In this document: positions 54,933 through 64,000 of the stretch, piece by piece | Layout of the letters: each line of letters begins with the position of its first letter | Numbering within the stretch: the first letter of the stretch is position 1 | Source of the DNA: Ctenosaura bakeri | Lineage: Eukaryota > Chordata > Lepidosauria > Squamata > Iguanidae | Assembly: GCA_948474755.1 (NCBI GenBank) | Contig: CAOLHI010001288.1 | Span: 186,001 to 250,000 of the forward strand | DNA length: 64,000 bases | Reading direction: 5' to 3' | Notes under the pieces: generated by a model | Seen by the model: only the letters and a program-made list of their open reading frames with translations | What the model was told of the DNA's origin: nothing | Databases searched by the model: none | Made by a program: the position numbers and the translations under genes

Positions 54933-55800
54933 GACATATGACATAATAGAAGTACGATGTAATGTAAGATATATAGCTGACAATACACAATCATGAGAAA
55001 CATAAACTACAATGTGTTATTCAAAGATCTGGCCAGCATGCCAGAAGACCGAATTTTAAAATCTTCCTGATGTAATGCTAACTCTAACCAAGATTGGAGC
55101 TAAGCTGCTACCACGGTACAAGCCAAAGATGTGTTTGTCAGCTTATATGAAACACCACTCTTTGAAGGCAGAGTGGTATCTAACAATACGAAAATAATTT
55201 TAATTGATAGTTTGATGCCACTACTGAAAGGCATGGATTAGTCTTTGATTGCTTGAATGCATGGCAACTTGACAAGTATAAGGTATCTATACTGTATATT
55301 ATTTCAGAATTTTGTCTTACATTTACATTAGCATCCTCTTAAAAGAGTGGTATCAGTTCTATTTCTGTAATGAACTACTGAGATTCATAACAATAATGTC
55401 TTACTTTATCAGGTAAGTCAAGTAGATTTCGGAGATATACTATGTGAAAACATTTTTGCAAAATATTTCAGTATACAAAAGCATAAACTAGTCAGATTTA
55501 AATATTTTTATCTGCCATCATCTCCACAGTGATGCTGAAGCAGGAGTTGAAATCTTCAGTGAGATCAGAAAGATTTAATATTTCTACTAAATTTAATATG
55601 TTATTTAAATCATTTTTGGTATTATTGCATTCATACGAGAAACAGTTATTTTACTCATAGTTAAAGCAATTGTTATTTAATTTTCATTCATGTCATCTTC
55701 ATTATATTAATCAAAACAGGATTCAAAATGCATATGCATTCAGCTGGATATGCCTTATTATTAAAGTGCCTTAGCTCTGTGAAATTATTAGTGGCAAGAC
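54933..55800 (-). other. presumed OR7 intron
   Basis: It aligns with 60525-61390 upstream of OR8 over most of its length (AGCTGCTACCACGGTACAAG and AGGTGCTACCAGGATACAAG are landmarks). No other feature was recognised. Confidence 0.45.
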
Positions 55801-55820
55801 AATGATCAAGAAGAATTTAC

Positions 55821-56190
55821 CTTAAGATATATGCACAGTCGTTCCATCAAGAAGAAATGCAGCAAACCATTCAGATTAGAAAATGTGGTATTTAATGTAG
55901 GACTGGAGCCTCCCATGCAACCATCTATTCCTGACTCCAAAGCTGGAATTGTGATTTCTTAGCCATTCCTGGTAGGACACAAGGTTACACTGATGACAAA
56001 TAATCTGTCTCATCCTCAAACCCACTGGCCTTGTTTTATCTTACAGGATTGTCCCTCCTGGGAGCTCTGTCTCATAGCAGATGACAAAGAATAACTTTGC
56101 TGAATTAATGGATGAACTGATACCATCGTTATTCTCTACCATGATCAACAAGGAAGAGAAAATCACGCTGATATATAGTACAAATCAGCA
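55821..56190 (-). promoter_or_regulatory. candidate OR7 leader exon with splice donor
   Basis: It ends CTTAAG|GTAAAT on the minus strand (exon edge 55821). The intron to the acceptor at 54914 would be 907 bp. A TATA-like TACTATATATCA lies near 56180 on the minus strand. It is conserved with the OR6 and OR8 blocks. Confidence 0.35.
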
Positions 56191-56434
56191 GACTTTTAAC
56201 ACCAATACCCTATTTCCATTTCTTGAGGAGTACATTTCACAGAAATAAGTGAAGTTGATTTTCTAACTGGCCATCCTCCTCCTCAAATGTATTTGTATCT
56301 CACTTTTCTTTCAAAACAGGAAGTCAAAGAACTTTATGATTTCAGAGAACAATATAATAAAAAAAATATAAAAAGCTGTGAGTTGACTGACTTAGACTCA
56401 AGTCGGGCTTAAGTCACTTCAGTGACTTGACTCA

Positions 56435-56837
56435 GGCCCTTTCCGCAGACATCACTGTCTCTTTTCTGCCACAGGATGGCAGTGGTCAGCAGGTTGCACT
56501 TCAACATAATGTCATCACCATCCAGCTGCTATTCTGTCACAGAGAATCGTGCTTGCAGTTTTTGCAAAATGGAAAAAATCTGTTTCACATCTGTGATCGT
56601 GCGGCACTCCCATCACTTCTGGCCATGCAGAAGCTATGGAAGCACATTGGTGATGCTTCCTTATGTAGTGCAGCAATGAAAAAGGCCGGCTGTACTGAGG
56701 AAGGAATGAATGGTGCCATTGCATTCTCTTAAGCATGAACCCAGCGGATGAAGAGGGGAGCGTTGCTGACATGCTCCCTTCTGAACCTGGGACTGCAGCG
56801 AGACGACACGGAAGAGCATCATCATGTGGAAATGGCC
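56435..56837. mobile_element. 403-bp GC-rich inverted-repeat element, TCA target duplication
   Basis: It starts GGCCCTTTCCGCAGAC and ends CATGTGGAAATGGCC. TCA flanks both sides (56432-56434 and 56838-56840). It has no transposase. Its termini resemble those of the palindromic MITE, so it may belong to the same 3-bp-target superfamily. It is inserted inside CTCAAGTC-type repeat sequence. Confidence 0.6.
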
Positions 56838-57660
56838 TCAGACTCAACTTGGCAATAAACAATGGACTGACTCTACTCAACTCAAGACTTGTATATTTTT
56901 AGTAACTGACTTGCTGTCCTTGTTTTATTAATATAACGCAATCATCCAGAAACCTTACAACTTTAAACAACACTTCTCTCGCTTTTTGCCCACTGGTCAC
57001 ATGATGATCTGTCTCAAGCCCAAAGTCTGGGCACATATCTCAGAGGGGAACAGCAAATGGGTCAGGCAATGGGCTTGAGGTGGGCTTGAGGTCCATTTAG
57101 CAGCCTGTCCCTACTGCATATCAGAGAAATCTTCTAAAACTTTTCCTAATAGCAGAAGGCAAGACTAGACTCCAAAGTGCAGGGTGCATTTCTCAGAGGG
57201 GAACAGAAAATGTGTTAAGCCACAGGCTTGAGGAGAAATGATCCTTCCTTCTAAAACTTTCGAAACTCCAGTAATGGGGAATAAGAAGGATCTTATTCCC
57301 CACTTCTGAAAAATCTTCTAGCTTTGGAAATGGGAAATAAGAAAGATTCTATTCCCCAATTCTGAAGCTGCAGAATCTTTTACACACATTGACAGAAAAG
57401 CCTTCAGCTTCACCTATTCTCCACTTGCAAAGCTGCAGATGGCAAAGTTGCAAAAGTGGAGAGCTGCTTCTGCTTAAATTGTTAAGACTGGTTTTATCAA
57501 TTCTGGAATATAGGTTGGGATATAACGTTGACTCTCAGACTTGAGATTTGAGACTTGACTTGAAGGTATCTTCGAGGACTTGAGACTTGACTCAAGACTT
57601 GAAGGTAGAGACTTGATATTTAACTTGAGACTTAGAGTAAAATACTTAAATACATCACTG
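56838..57660. repeat. repeat-derived segment with GACTTGAG minisatellite
   Basis: At 57535-57640, GACTTGAGACTTGA-type steps recur. They are the reverse complement of the minisatellite at 24560-24800, so this may be an inverted, decayed relative of the 1.4-kb element. It also has GGGGAATAAGAAGGATCTTATTCCCC near 57276, a short palindrome, and the TTCTCAGAGGGGAACAG word twice (57035 and 57190). Confidence 0.45.
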
Positions 57661-57829
57661 ACAAGAAGTGAGCATCAAAATAGAACTAAACTATGCAGAG
57701 TATTAAAATAATTCAGGCCTCCAGTTAAAATAATAAAATGAAACTTAAAAAAAAGATAAAAAACTAATAAGAGCAGTTTAACTTAAAACAATAAAGCACC
57801 TCCTTACCTGTCCTGCCTGCTAATGGAAG

Positions 57830-58000
57830 GACAGCAAGGATGGGCCCATTCTGGTCTCACTGGGAAGGGAGTTCCAGAGTCTAGGGGCAGCCACTGAGAA
57901 GGCCTTCTCTCATATCCACTTCAGTTGTGCTTGTAATGGAGGTGGGATTGGGAAAATGATCTCTCCTGATGCTCTTAGGGCCTGGGCAGATTCATACATG
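57830..58000 (+). repeat. dispersed repeat, copy 1
   Basis: GGGAAGGGAGTTCCAGAGTC..GGGGCAGCCACTGAGAAGGCC, then GGAGGTGGGATTGGG, recurs at 62185-62335. It lies at the same place relative to OR7 and OR8, so it was probably duplicated with the unit. It is a common squamate interspersed repeat type; its family is not determined. Confidence 0.6.
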
Positions 58001-58034
58001 CATAGTATTGCACTTCACAACAATAAAATGACAA

Positions 58035-58110
58035 GAAGAAGGAAGAAGAAGAAGAAGAAGAAGAAGAAGAAGAAGAAGAAGAAGAAGAAGAAGAAGAAGA
58101 AGAAGAAGAA
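58035..58110 (+). repeat. (GAA)n microsatellite
   Basis: About 24 AAG/GAA units. It is absent from the matching place in the OR8 unit. Confidence 0.95.
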
Positions 58111-59300
58111 ATATCCCACATATAAGCAAGAATATATTTGACTGCAAATCACCTTGTATTTTACTATGGTTTGAGTAATCAAAGACACACAGTTGCATAT
58201 AGCTTTGGGATGCTTGCACTATACCCTTTGAAATTAATGGACCTCAAGTTGGTCAAGTTAGTTTTGATATTTCAGTGTTGTATATTCATTTCCCCTGATT
58301 TCAAGAATTCTACTCTGATTGATTCTGACTCTTACTTACTATTTAACAACAAAAAAAGAGCCAGTCAAGCAACTGGAAACTGGCATGTGAACTTTTATAT
58401 AAATCCAATTTATTCAGTGTCTCTGCTACAGTTGGGATTAACAACTGGATCTGGTCCTTGGACTGATCATGCTTGGTGGAGAATGCAAACAAGATGTAGT
58501 TCAAGCTCTGCTCTATATCCCACTGACTGAATTCCATAGTGTTCTAGTGATTATTAGATGGAACTGAGAGGTGAAACTGAGTAGTATCTAGAGATTAATA
58601 ACATTCTGGTTTAAACCTCCAATAAATTTTCCCTTGAGATTTTATGTAGATGTTCAAAAGCACAGAGAACTACACAGAAACTAACATTCTCCACAGGCCA
58701 ATTTCCATTTCAACTGACTGTTTTCGAAAAAAAAAATACAATTGTTATTTATTATTAGCAGGGTTTACATTAAAACAGTTCTGTGAATCACACTAAACAT
58801 TAACAGCATGGTTTCTGAATGAGCAGTACCACCAACATTTTCAGGTTCTGAACTATACTTCCTGGTGCAATTGGGACCTCACCAAACTGTTGGCTGTCAT
58901 ACAGGATTCTGGGTCAAAGTGCTGTATTTGTATTGAATAGAATTGAGCTATATTTTCTTTTTCTTTATATAGTTGTTCCAGAATATAAAGTGCCTTTGAT
59001 TCTGACAAATTATATGCTGACCAGTGTCAGTATCGCATGAACAATTGTTATTATTCAGGGGGAGAAAAATGTAACAATAGCTTGTTGTTTAAAGGATGAT
59101 GAATTAGCCCTGACCAATTTATTAGCTTGCTAATGGATGACAATGGATTACAAAGTAATGGCTGTAACTACTTGTACTTCTAATATAATTCTGAGGGCGA
59201 TGTAAAAAAATGGTGGTACCATTTAACCTATGCTTACGTATGTGTAAGCTTATCCAAAAACTTTAATAACTGTGCCAACATATAATGCAACAGGGAGGAA
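58111..59300. other. intergenic, nothing recognised
   Basis: Spans the distance between the upstream end of the OR7 unit and the 3' flank of OR8. The word TTTCAAGAATTCTACTCTGA near 58300 recurs near 63495, so part of this is duplicated or repetitive. Confidence 0.4.
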
Positions 59301-59419
59301 TTTTGGAAAATTTGGAAGTCATTCTTACCTTTCAGATAGGACAAAGATTAAACTTGCATTTAGCTGATAATGAGCTCATTATTTTCCAACTAAGGGGAAG
59401 ATATCCACACATTCCCAAG

Positions 59420-59425
59420 TTTATT
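59420..59425 (-). terminator. candidate polyadenylation signal of OR8
   Basis: AATAAA on the minus strand, 125 bases after the stop. No equivalent was found close to OR6 or OR7. Confidence 0.35.
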
Positions 59426-59549
59426 AGATTCAAACTACAAGTCATTTGACTATAGCTCTATAATATATAAACTTATTTTCAGCAAAGAAAATAATCGATA
59501 CAAGTAAAAGCTGTTTACATTAAACATGCATAATTCTCATGATCTTTAA

Positions 59550-60503
59550 TCATCCAAAAGGTTTTCCCAACCAGATCCTCCTAAAGGCATCTTTCACCTC
59601 TTTATTCCTCAAAGTGTAGATGTTAGGGTTTAGAAGAGGACCAAGAACAGTGTAGAAAAGAGAAAGATATTTGTCAGTGTTTGGGGAGTAGGTGGAATTG
59701 GGCTTTAAATATACAATACAGGCAGAACCAAAAAACACAGTCACCACAATGAGATGTGAAGAGCAAGTGGAGAAAATCTTCCTTCGACTCTCAGAGGAAG
59801 AGATATTCAAAACAGTATTGATAATACCAACATAAGACATCAAGATCAAGGAAAAAGGAAAAATCACAAAAATCATAGCCATAGCAAACACAGTAAATTC
59901 AATCCTAGAATTAATCCCACAAGCTAGTTTCAGTAGCGGACCAATGTCACAAAAGAAATGGTTGATCACATTGGAAGCGCAGAAGGACAGGGTAAATGCC
60001 ATGCTACTACTAACACTGGCCATTAAAAATCCACTTAACCAAGATGCTACAACTAGACAAGTATACACTTTTTGGCTCATCAGGATATGGTAGTGCAGAG
60101 GCTTACAAATGGCAAGATAACGATCATAGGCCATTGAGGCTAAGAGGAAACACTCTGTACCACCAAGAGAAAAGGTGAAGTAAGTCTGAAGAGCACAGCC
60201 GATGAAAGAAATAGCATTCTTCCCAGAGAGGAGGTTTTCTAGCATTTTGGGGACATTGACTGATGTGTAGTAGATCTCCAGAAATGCGAGGTTTCTTAGG
60301 AAGAAATACATGGGTGTTTGAAGGGCAGCATCAGCCAAGGTCAGAAGAATTATGAGAATATTTCCAATCAGAATGATGATATAAATGACAAGAAAAGCAA
60401 AGAATAATGCACTTTGAAGACTGGGATCATCAGAAAGACCCAGAAGGATGAATTTTGCTGGTCCTGTGCCATTTTGTAGAATAATTTCTTTCTTTCCCTG
60501 CAT
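59550..60503 (-). CDS. olfactory receptor OR8 (class II, family 10-like)
   Basis: A 317-residue odorant receptor related to OR6 and OR7. NGT glycosylation site at 11-13, MAYDRYLAICKPLHYH, HFFCDIGPLLKLAC, RKIFSTCSSHLIVV and PLLNPNIYTLRNKEVK are present. Unusual features are Q in place of H in LHTPMYF (LQTPMYFFLRN), Y for C in LEIYYTS, and N for V in NPNIY. The start at 60503 is 1 base after the splice acceptor TTTTATTTTCCAG. The frame is open upstream to 60557 only through the acceptor. The ligand is unknown. Confidence 0.92.
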   Translation of the reverse strand: MQGKKEIILQNGTGPAKFILLGLSDDPSLQSALFFAFLVIYIIILIGNILIILLTLADAALQTPMYFFLRNLAFLEIYYTSVNVPKMLENLLSGKNAISFIGCALQTYFTFSLGGTECFLLASMAYDRYLAICKPLHYHILMSQKVYTCLVVASWLSGFLMASVSSSMAFTLSFCASNVINHFFCDIGPLLKLACGINSRIEFTVFAMAMIFVIFPFSLILMSYVGIINTVLNISSSESRRKIFSTCSSHLIVVTVFFGSACIVYLKPNSTYSPNTDKYLSLFYTVLGPLLNPNIYTLRNKEVKDAFRRIWLGKPFG

Positions 60504-60504
60504 C

Positions 60505-60520
60505 CTGGAAAATAAAAGAG
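60505..60520 (-). promoter_or_regulatory. 3' splice acceptor before OR8 start
   Basis: The same TTTTATTTTCCAG as OR6 and OR7, here followed by G and then the ATG. Confidence 0.6.
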
Positions 60521-61400
60521 AAGATATATTAGGTAAGAGAAATAGGATGCAGTGCAAGATCTCTCATTGGCAATACACAATCATGATAAGGACAGACTAT
60601 AGTGCATTCTTTTAAGGTGTGCACAGCATTCCAGAAGACTGAATCATAAAATCCTCCTGATGGCTAATTCTAAGCCAGACTGGAGCTAAGGTGCTACCAG
60701 GATACAAGCCATGGATGTTTTTGTCAACTCTTCTGAGATACTGATCGATGAAGGAAGAGTGGAATCTAATAATAATAAATTAATTTTAATCTGTGATAAT
60801 TTGATCCTATTACTGAAAGGCATAGATTAGTCTCTGCTTGCTGGCATTCATTGCAACCTGATCAATATTACACATCTCTGTTGCATGTTAGTGCAGAATT
60901 TTATCTTTCTCTTACATTAGCATCCTGATAAAAATAGTGATGTCAGTTCTATTTCTGTAATGAACTTCTGGGGCTCATAACAATACTGTCTTACCTTATC
61001 AGGAAAGTCAGGTTGATTTGTGAGATGTGAAAAGATTTCACAAGCTACTTTGGTGTATACATGCATGAATTAGTCAGATTTATTTTTATCTGAGATCATG
61101 TCCACGATGATGCTAAAGCAGGAACTGGATTTTTCAATGAGACCAATAAGATTAAAATTTTTGGTAAATTTAATATATTAAATCGTACTTTCAACTTCAT
61201 TTTTGTATTATTGCATTCATATGGGAAAGTGTTGACTTAGTTAAAGGAATTATTCTTTCATGTTCTTTCATATCATTTTCATTATGTTAATTAAAACAAG
61301 ATTCAAAATGCTGAGATTCAGCTGGAAATCCTTAAGTATTACAATTAAAATGCCTTAACATTGTGAAATGACTAGCAAAAAGACAATGATCAAAAAGAAT
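60521..61400 (-). other. presumed OR8 intron
   Basis: It aligns with the OR7 interval 54933-55800. No extra feature. Confidence 0.45.
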
Positions 61401-61404
61401 TAAC

Positions 61405-61770
61405 AGTAATATATACACTCAGTTGTTCCAGCAGGAAGAAACACAGGAAAGCATTCAAATTAGAAAAATTTGTACTTTGAGAAAGACTGGACGCTCCCGC
61501 ACAACCACCTCTTTCTGACTTCTGAGCTGCAGTTGTGATTTCTTAGCCCCTCCTGGAAGGATGTGATCTTATGCTGATGTCAAAGAATCTGCCTCATCCC
61601 GAAACCCACTGACCCTGTTTCATCTTGCAGTGTTGTCCCTCTTGGGAGTTCTGTCCCATGGCAGATCACTAAGAATTACTGGTTGAATCAAAAGATGCCC
61701 TGATGGGAGCATTATTATCTACCATCAGCAGCAAAGAAGAGAAAACAATGTTGATATACAGTGCATATTA
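61405..61770 (-). promoter_or_regulatory. candidate OR8 leader exon, donor degraded
   Basis: Homologous to the OR6 and OR7 blocks. Where they read CAG|GTAAAA and AAG|GTAAAT, this copy reads TTACTGTTAATT on the minus strand, a poor donor. Another donor may be used or splicing may be impaired. Confidence 0.35.
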
Positions 61771-62184
61771 GCAGGCTTTTAAGACTCCCCATTTCCATTT
61801 CATTAGGAATAAATTTCACAGAAATGAGTGAAGCATGATTTCTAAGTGACTGTTGTAATCCTCGTATTTATTTGTGTCCCACTTCTCTCCCAAAACTTAA
61901 AGACCAAGCAGCTTATGATTTCAGAGGGAAATATAATTAAAAGAATAAAAAAGTGAACATTAAAATAGAATTAAACAATGTACAGTATTAAAACAATTCA
62001 AACCTCCAGTTAACAGAATAAAATGAAATTTGAGAGGAATAAAAGCGATTAAAAACAGTTTAGATGGGGGGGAAAAGAGCATCTCCCAGCCCATTCTTTA
62101 AAAACTTTCCGTTTTAAAAGGCTGCTGGAATACCAAGTGTTTTGCCTGCTAAGAGAAAAAGAGCAAGAATGGACATTCTGGTCT

Positions 62185-62340
62185 CCTTGGGAAGGGAGTT
62201 CCAGAGTCTAGGGGCAGTCATTGAGAAGGCCAACTTTTACGTCCCTGTCAACTGTGCATGCAATGGAGGTGGGACTGGGGGAAAGATCTCTGTTGATGCT
62301 CTCAGGGCCCAGGTAAGCTCATACATGCATAGGATTGTAT
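62185..62340 (+). repeat. dispersed repeat, copy 2
   Basis: Matches 57830-58000 (GGAGTTCCAGAGTCTAGGGGC). It ends where the LTR at 62343 begins. Confidence 0.6.
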
Positions 62341-62342
62341 TT

Positions 62343-62406
62343 TGTTACTAGGTTGTACACTCCCACACTTTGATATGGTTTAATTGCTGAGATATGATTT
62401 AATTGG

Positions 62407-62446
<40 letters not shown>

Positions 62447-63195
62447 GGAAGAAATATAAAATATACCATGCAATGGCTGGTCAGCTAGGGTGAACAAGAG
62501 GAAAAACACTGGCTGAACACAAGTGATACAAAGTAGATCAGAAGCCCCCTCCAGGCATAGCCAGCTCATAGTCAGGACATTACCAGGTAACTCCAGAGAC
62601 AATAAGACTTAAGCTAAGCTATAACGACTCTGCTTTTGGACAAAAGCAACAAGGAAGTTCCCATCAAACCACTGATTGTTTCAACCCTTCTTTCCACCAA
62701 CCGGTAAATTGTTCCATTATCCTCACACTTGTCCAACCATTACAGAAATATCATGATAGCCATTAACTCTTTGTCATTTAACACCAAGATCATTAACACA
62801 GCCGGGACCTCATTGTTCACCCTGTGAACTCCTTTGTTTATTTGTCTGGTGATCCATTCACACCCATTCCCTCAAGGCAGATATGGTATATAAAAATCCC
62901 CATTTTTGAGCATTTAAAGCTAGTGGCCAAGCTATTGCTCTGATTTCCAAATGAGTACTGTCCTTGTGTTTAAGCCACATCACTATTTCTTTGCTGTACT
63001 CCCAATCGGTATATATCACTCTCATTACTCTTGAAACCTCGCTGTAAACACATTTCCTTCCTTTCTCCTTCAACTACCATTGTGTGATTGTGTGTCCCTC
63101 TTTCTTGTGTGTGATTGTTAATTTCCAAATAAACACATTGTAAGCTTAATTTTGAACTTCTGTCTGGTTCTTCCCTGCATGAGTCCTCGGAAACA
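62343..63195 (+). mobile_element. LTR of an LTR retroelement, copy 3
   Basis: It starts TGTTACTAGG and ends ACA. A TATA box (GGTATATAAAAATCCCC) lies near 62886 and AATAAA near 63128, about 65 bases before the end. This is the best-preserved copy of the three. A (TA)n run at 62410-62441 has expanded inside it. No coding region follows. Confidence 0.6.
62410..62441. repeat. (TA)n microsatellite inside the LTR
   Basis: Sixteen TA units where the other LTR copies have CAAAATAT-type sequence. Confidence 0.9.
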
Positions 63196-63330
63196 TTAAT
63201 AGAAAGGTCTCACTAGGTTACCACCCTCTCACAGGCCTCTTAATTTAAGCTAATAATTTCCCAGCTTTGAATGGGGATACTGGCATCAGGGGTGGACCCC
63301 TGAGTCACAGAAATTTTGGGGTAACAACTT
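63196..63330 (+). mobile_element. truncated leader of LTR element copy 3
   Basis: AATAGAAAGGTCTCACTAGG, then TAAGCTAATAATTTCCCAGC and GGGGTGGACCCCTGAGTCAC, matches copy 1. It then breaks off. Confidence 0.45.
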
Positions 63331-63690
63331 GACAACATTACAAAGGACAACAGAAGCAGCAACAGGAACAAATATCCATTAAGAAGGCAAGTCTATGTTT
63401 TGGGTTTGGTCACACAGACAGCAAATCATATTTTATTTCGCCTTAGTTTTACTGATTAAAAACAAACAAATGATATATGCATTTCAATTGATTTCAAGAA
63501 CTCTACTCTGAGTAATTCTGACTCCGACTTATTGTGTTACAAATATATGCCCAGCACTGAGACCTGCTGGAGAGGCTCTCTTCTATGTTTCACCATTGGG
63601 AATGATAAAGAGTGTTGCAGACACTGAAGAAGACATTAGCACCCATGATATCTTGATTTTGCTTCCAAGTTTTTTTTTTTAATTGTAGGC
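63331..63690. other. intergenic, nothing recognised
   Basis: The only item noted is TTTCAAGAACTCTACTCTGA near 63495, shared with 58300. Confidence 0.4.
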
Positions 63691-63696
63691 TTTGGG

Positions 63697-63860
63697 ATTT
63701 ATTTATTTATTTAGAGTATTTATACCCTACTCTTCAGTCACAAAAAGCTATCAAAATGGGTTAAAAATTACTAATTTGACAGTTCCCTGCCCTCAGACTT
63801 ACAATCTGAATAAGAAATGACACACAAGGAAAAGGGGAGGCAACGTGGGAGAGATTTAAG
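63697..63860 (-). mobile_element. LINE 3' end, minus strand
   Basis: ATTTATTTATTTATTTAGAG, then TTTATACCCTACTCTTCAG and CCCTGCCCTCAGACTTACAATCT, is the complement of a squamate LINE 3' tail and terminal region. Confidence 0.55.
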
Positions 63861-64000
63861 TCCAGCAGATGCTACCTCTTTTTGACGATCAACCATGAAA
63901 TAATGAGACTAGACACAAACTTGGATAATAAGGTCTATTTTATTCAAACTGGCCTATTTAAAGTTGTGCTAGCCTTTAAAGGAGCAATAATGGGGAACAA
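63861..64000. other. window end, nothing recognised
   Basis: No feature beyond background sequence. Confidence 0.4.

Noticed and set aside
56040..56075. Possible Olf/EBF site (TCCCTCCTGGGAG at OR7, TCCCTCTTGGGAG at OR8)
   Set aside because: The half-sites are four bases apart where the EBF consensus has two, and OR6 does not keep it. Too weak to list as a site.
57992..58219. Poly-leucine and poly-lysine frames
   Set aside because: Translation of a (GAA)n microsatellite.
1..64000. CRISPR array or prokaryotic-type system
   Set aside because: No regularly spaced repeats with unique spacers and no operon-like gene packing. All signals point to a vertebrate genome.

Overview
The window is vertebrate nuclear DNA, and the repeats point to a squamate reptile, most likely a lizard. 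It carries tRNA-derived SINEs of the Sauria type, a CR1 3' end, L1-type LINE fragments, several non-autonomous DNA transposon families and LTR-element remnants in AT-rich sequence. The species cannot be fixed from this sequence alone.

The only protein-coding genes I can support are single-coding-exon olfactory receptors (ORs). Seven are intact and one is a frameshifted pseudogene; there is also a short vestige of another. Plus-strand array: OR1 (5037-5987), OR2 (12767-13723), OR3 (20416-21366) and OR4 (33215-34165) form one very close subfamily, followed by the more distant pseudogene OR5 (37931-38879). Minus-strand array: OR6 (45667-46620), OR7 (53959-54912) and OR8 (59550-60503) form a second, unrelated class II subfamily. 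The two arrays converge across a gene-free stretch at about 38.9-45.7 kb.

The plus array grew by tandem segmental duplication. OR1-OR4 sit in homologous units (about 2.46-7.5, 10.6-14.46, 17.47-22.74 and 31.1-35.1 kb). Between units lies a second duplicated block (about 8.7-10.6, 26.6-30.4 and 35.1-37.9 kb). Only the third copy of that block leads into an OR (OR5). The minus array has its own duplicated unit, in which a conserved block upstream of each gene looks like a 5' leader exon.

Each OR has a 3' splice-acceptor sequence within a few bases of the first conserved ATG. This is the usual OR layout of a non-coding leader exon, an intron and a coding exon, and it fixes the starts I chose. 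OR1-OR3 share a CCAAT plus TATAAATA pair 450-483 bp upstream of the ATG. OR4 has lost this pair in a deletion of about 290 bp.

The remainder is transposon-derived or unrecognised. It includes seven copies of a palindromic MITE with TAA target duplications, larger GC-rich inverted-repeat elements, three same-orientation LTR-plus-leader remnants, one solo LTR, microsatellites, and several hairpin-forming inverted repeats including a perfect 47-bp-arm palindrome. I saw no tRNA, rRNA, CRISPR array or gene of any other family.
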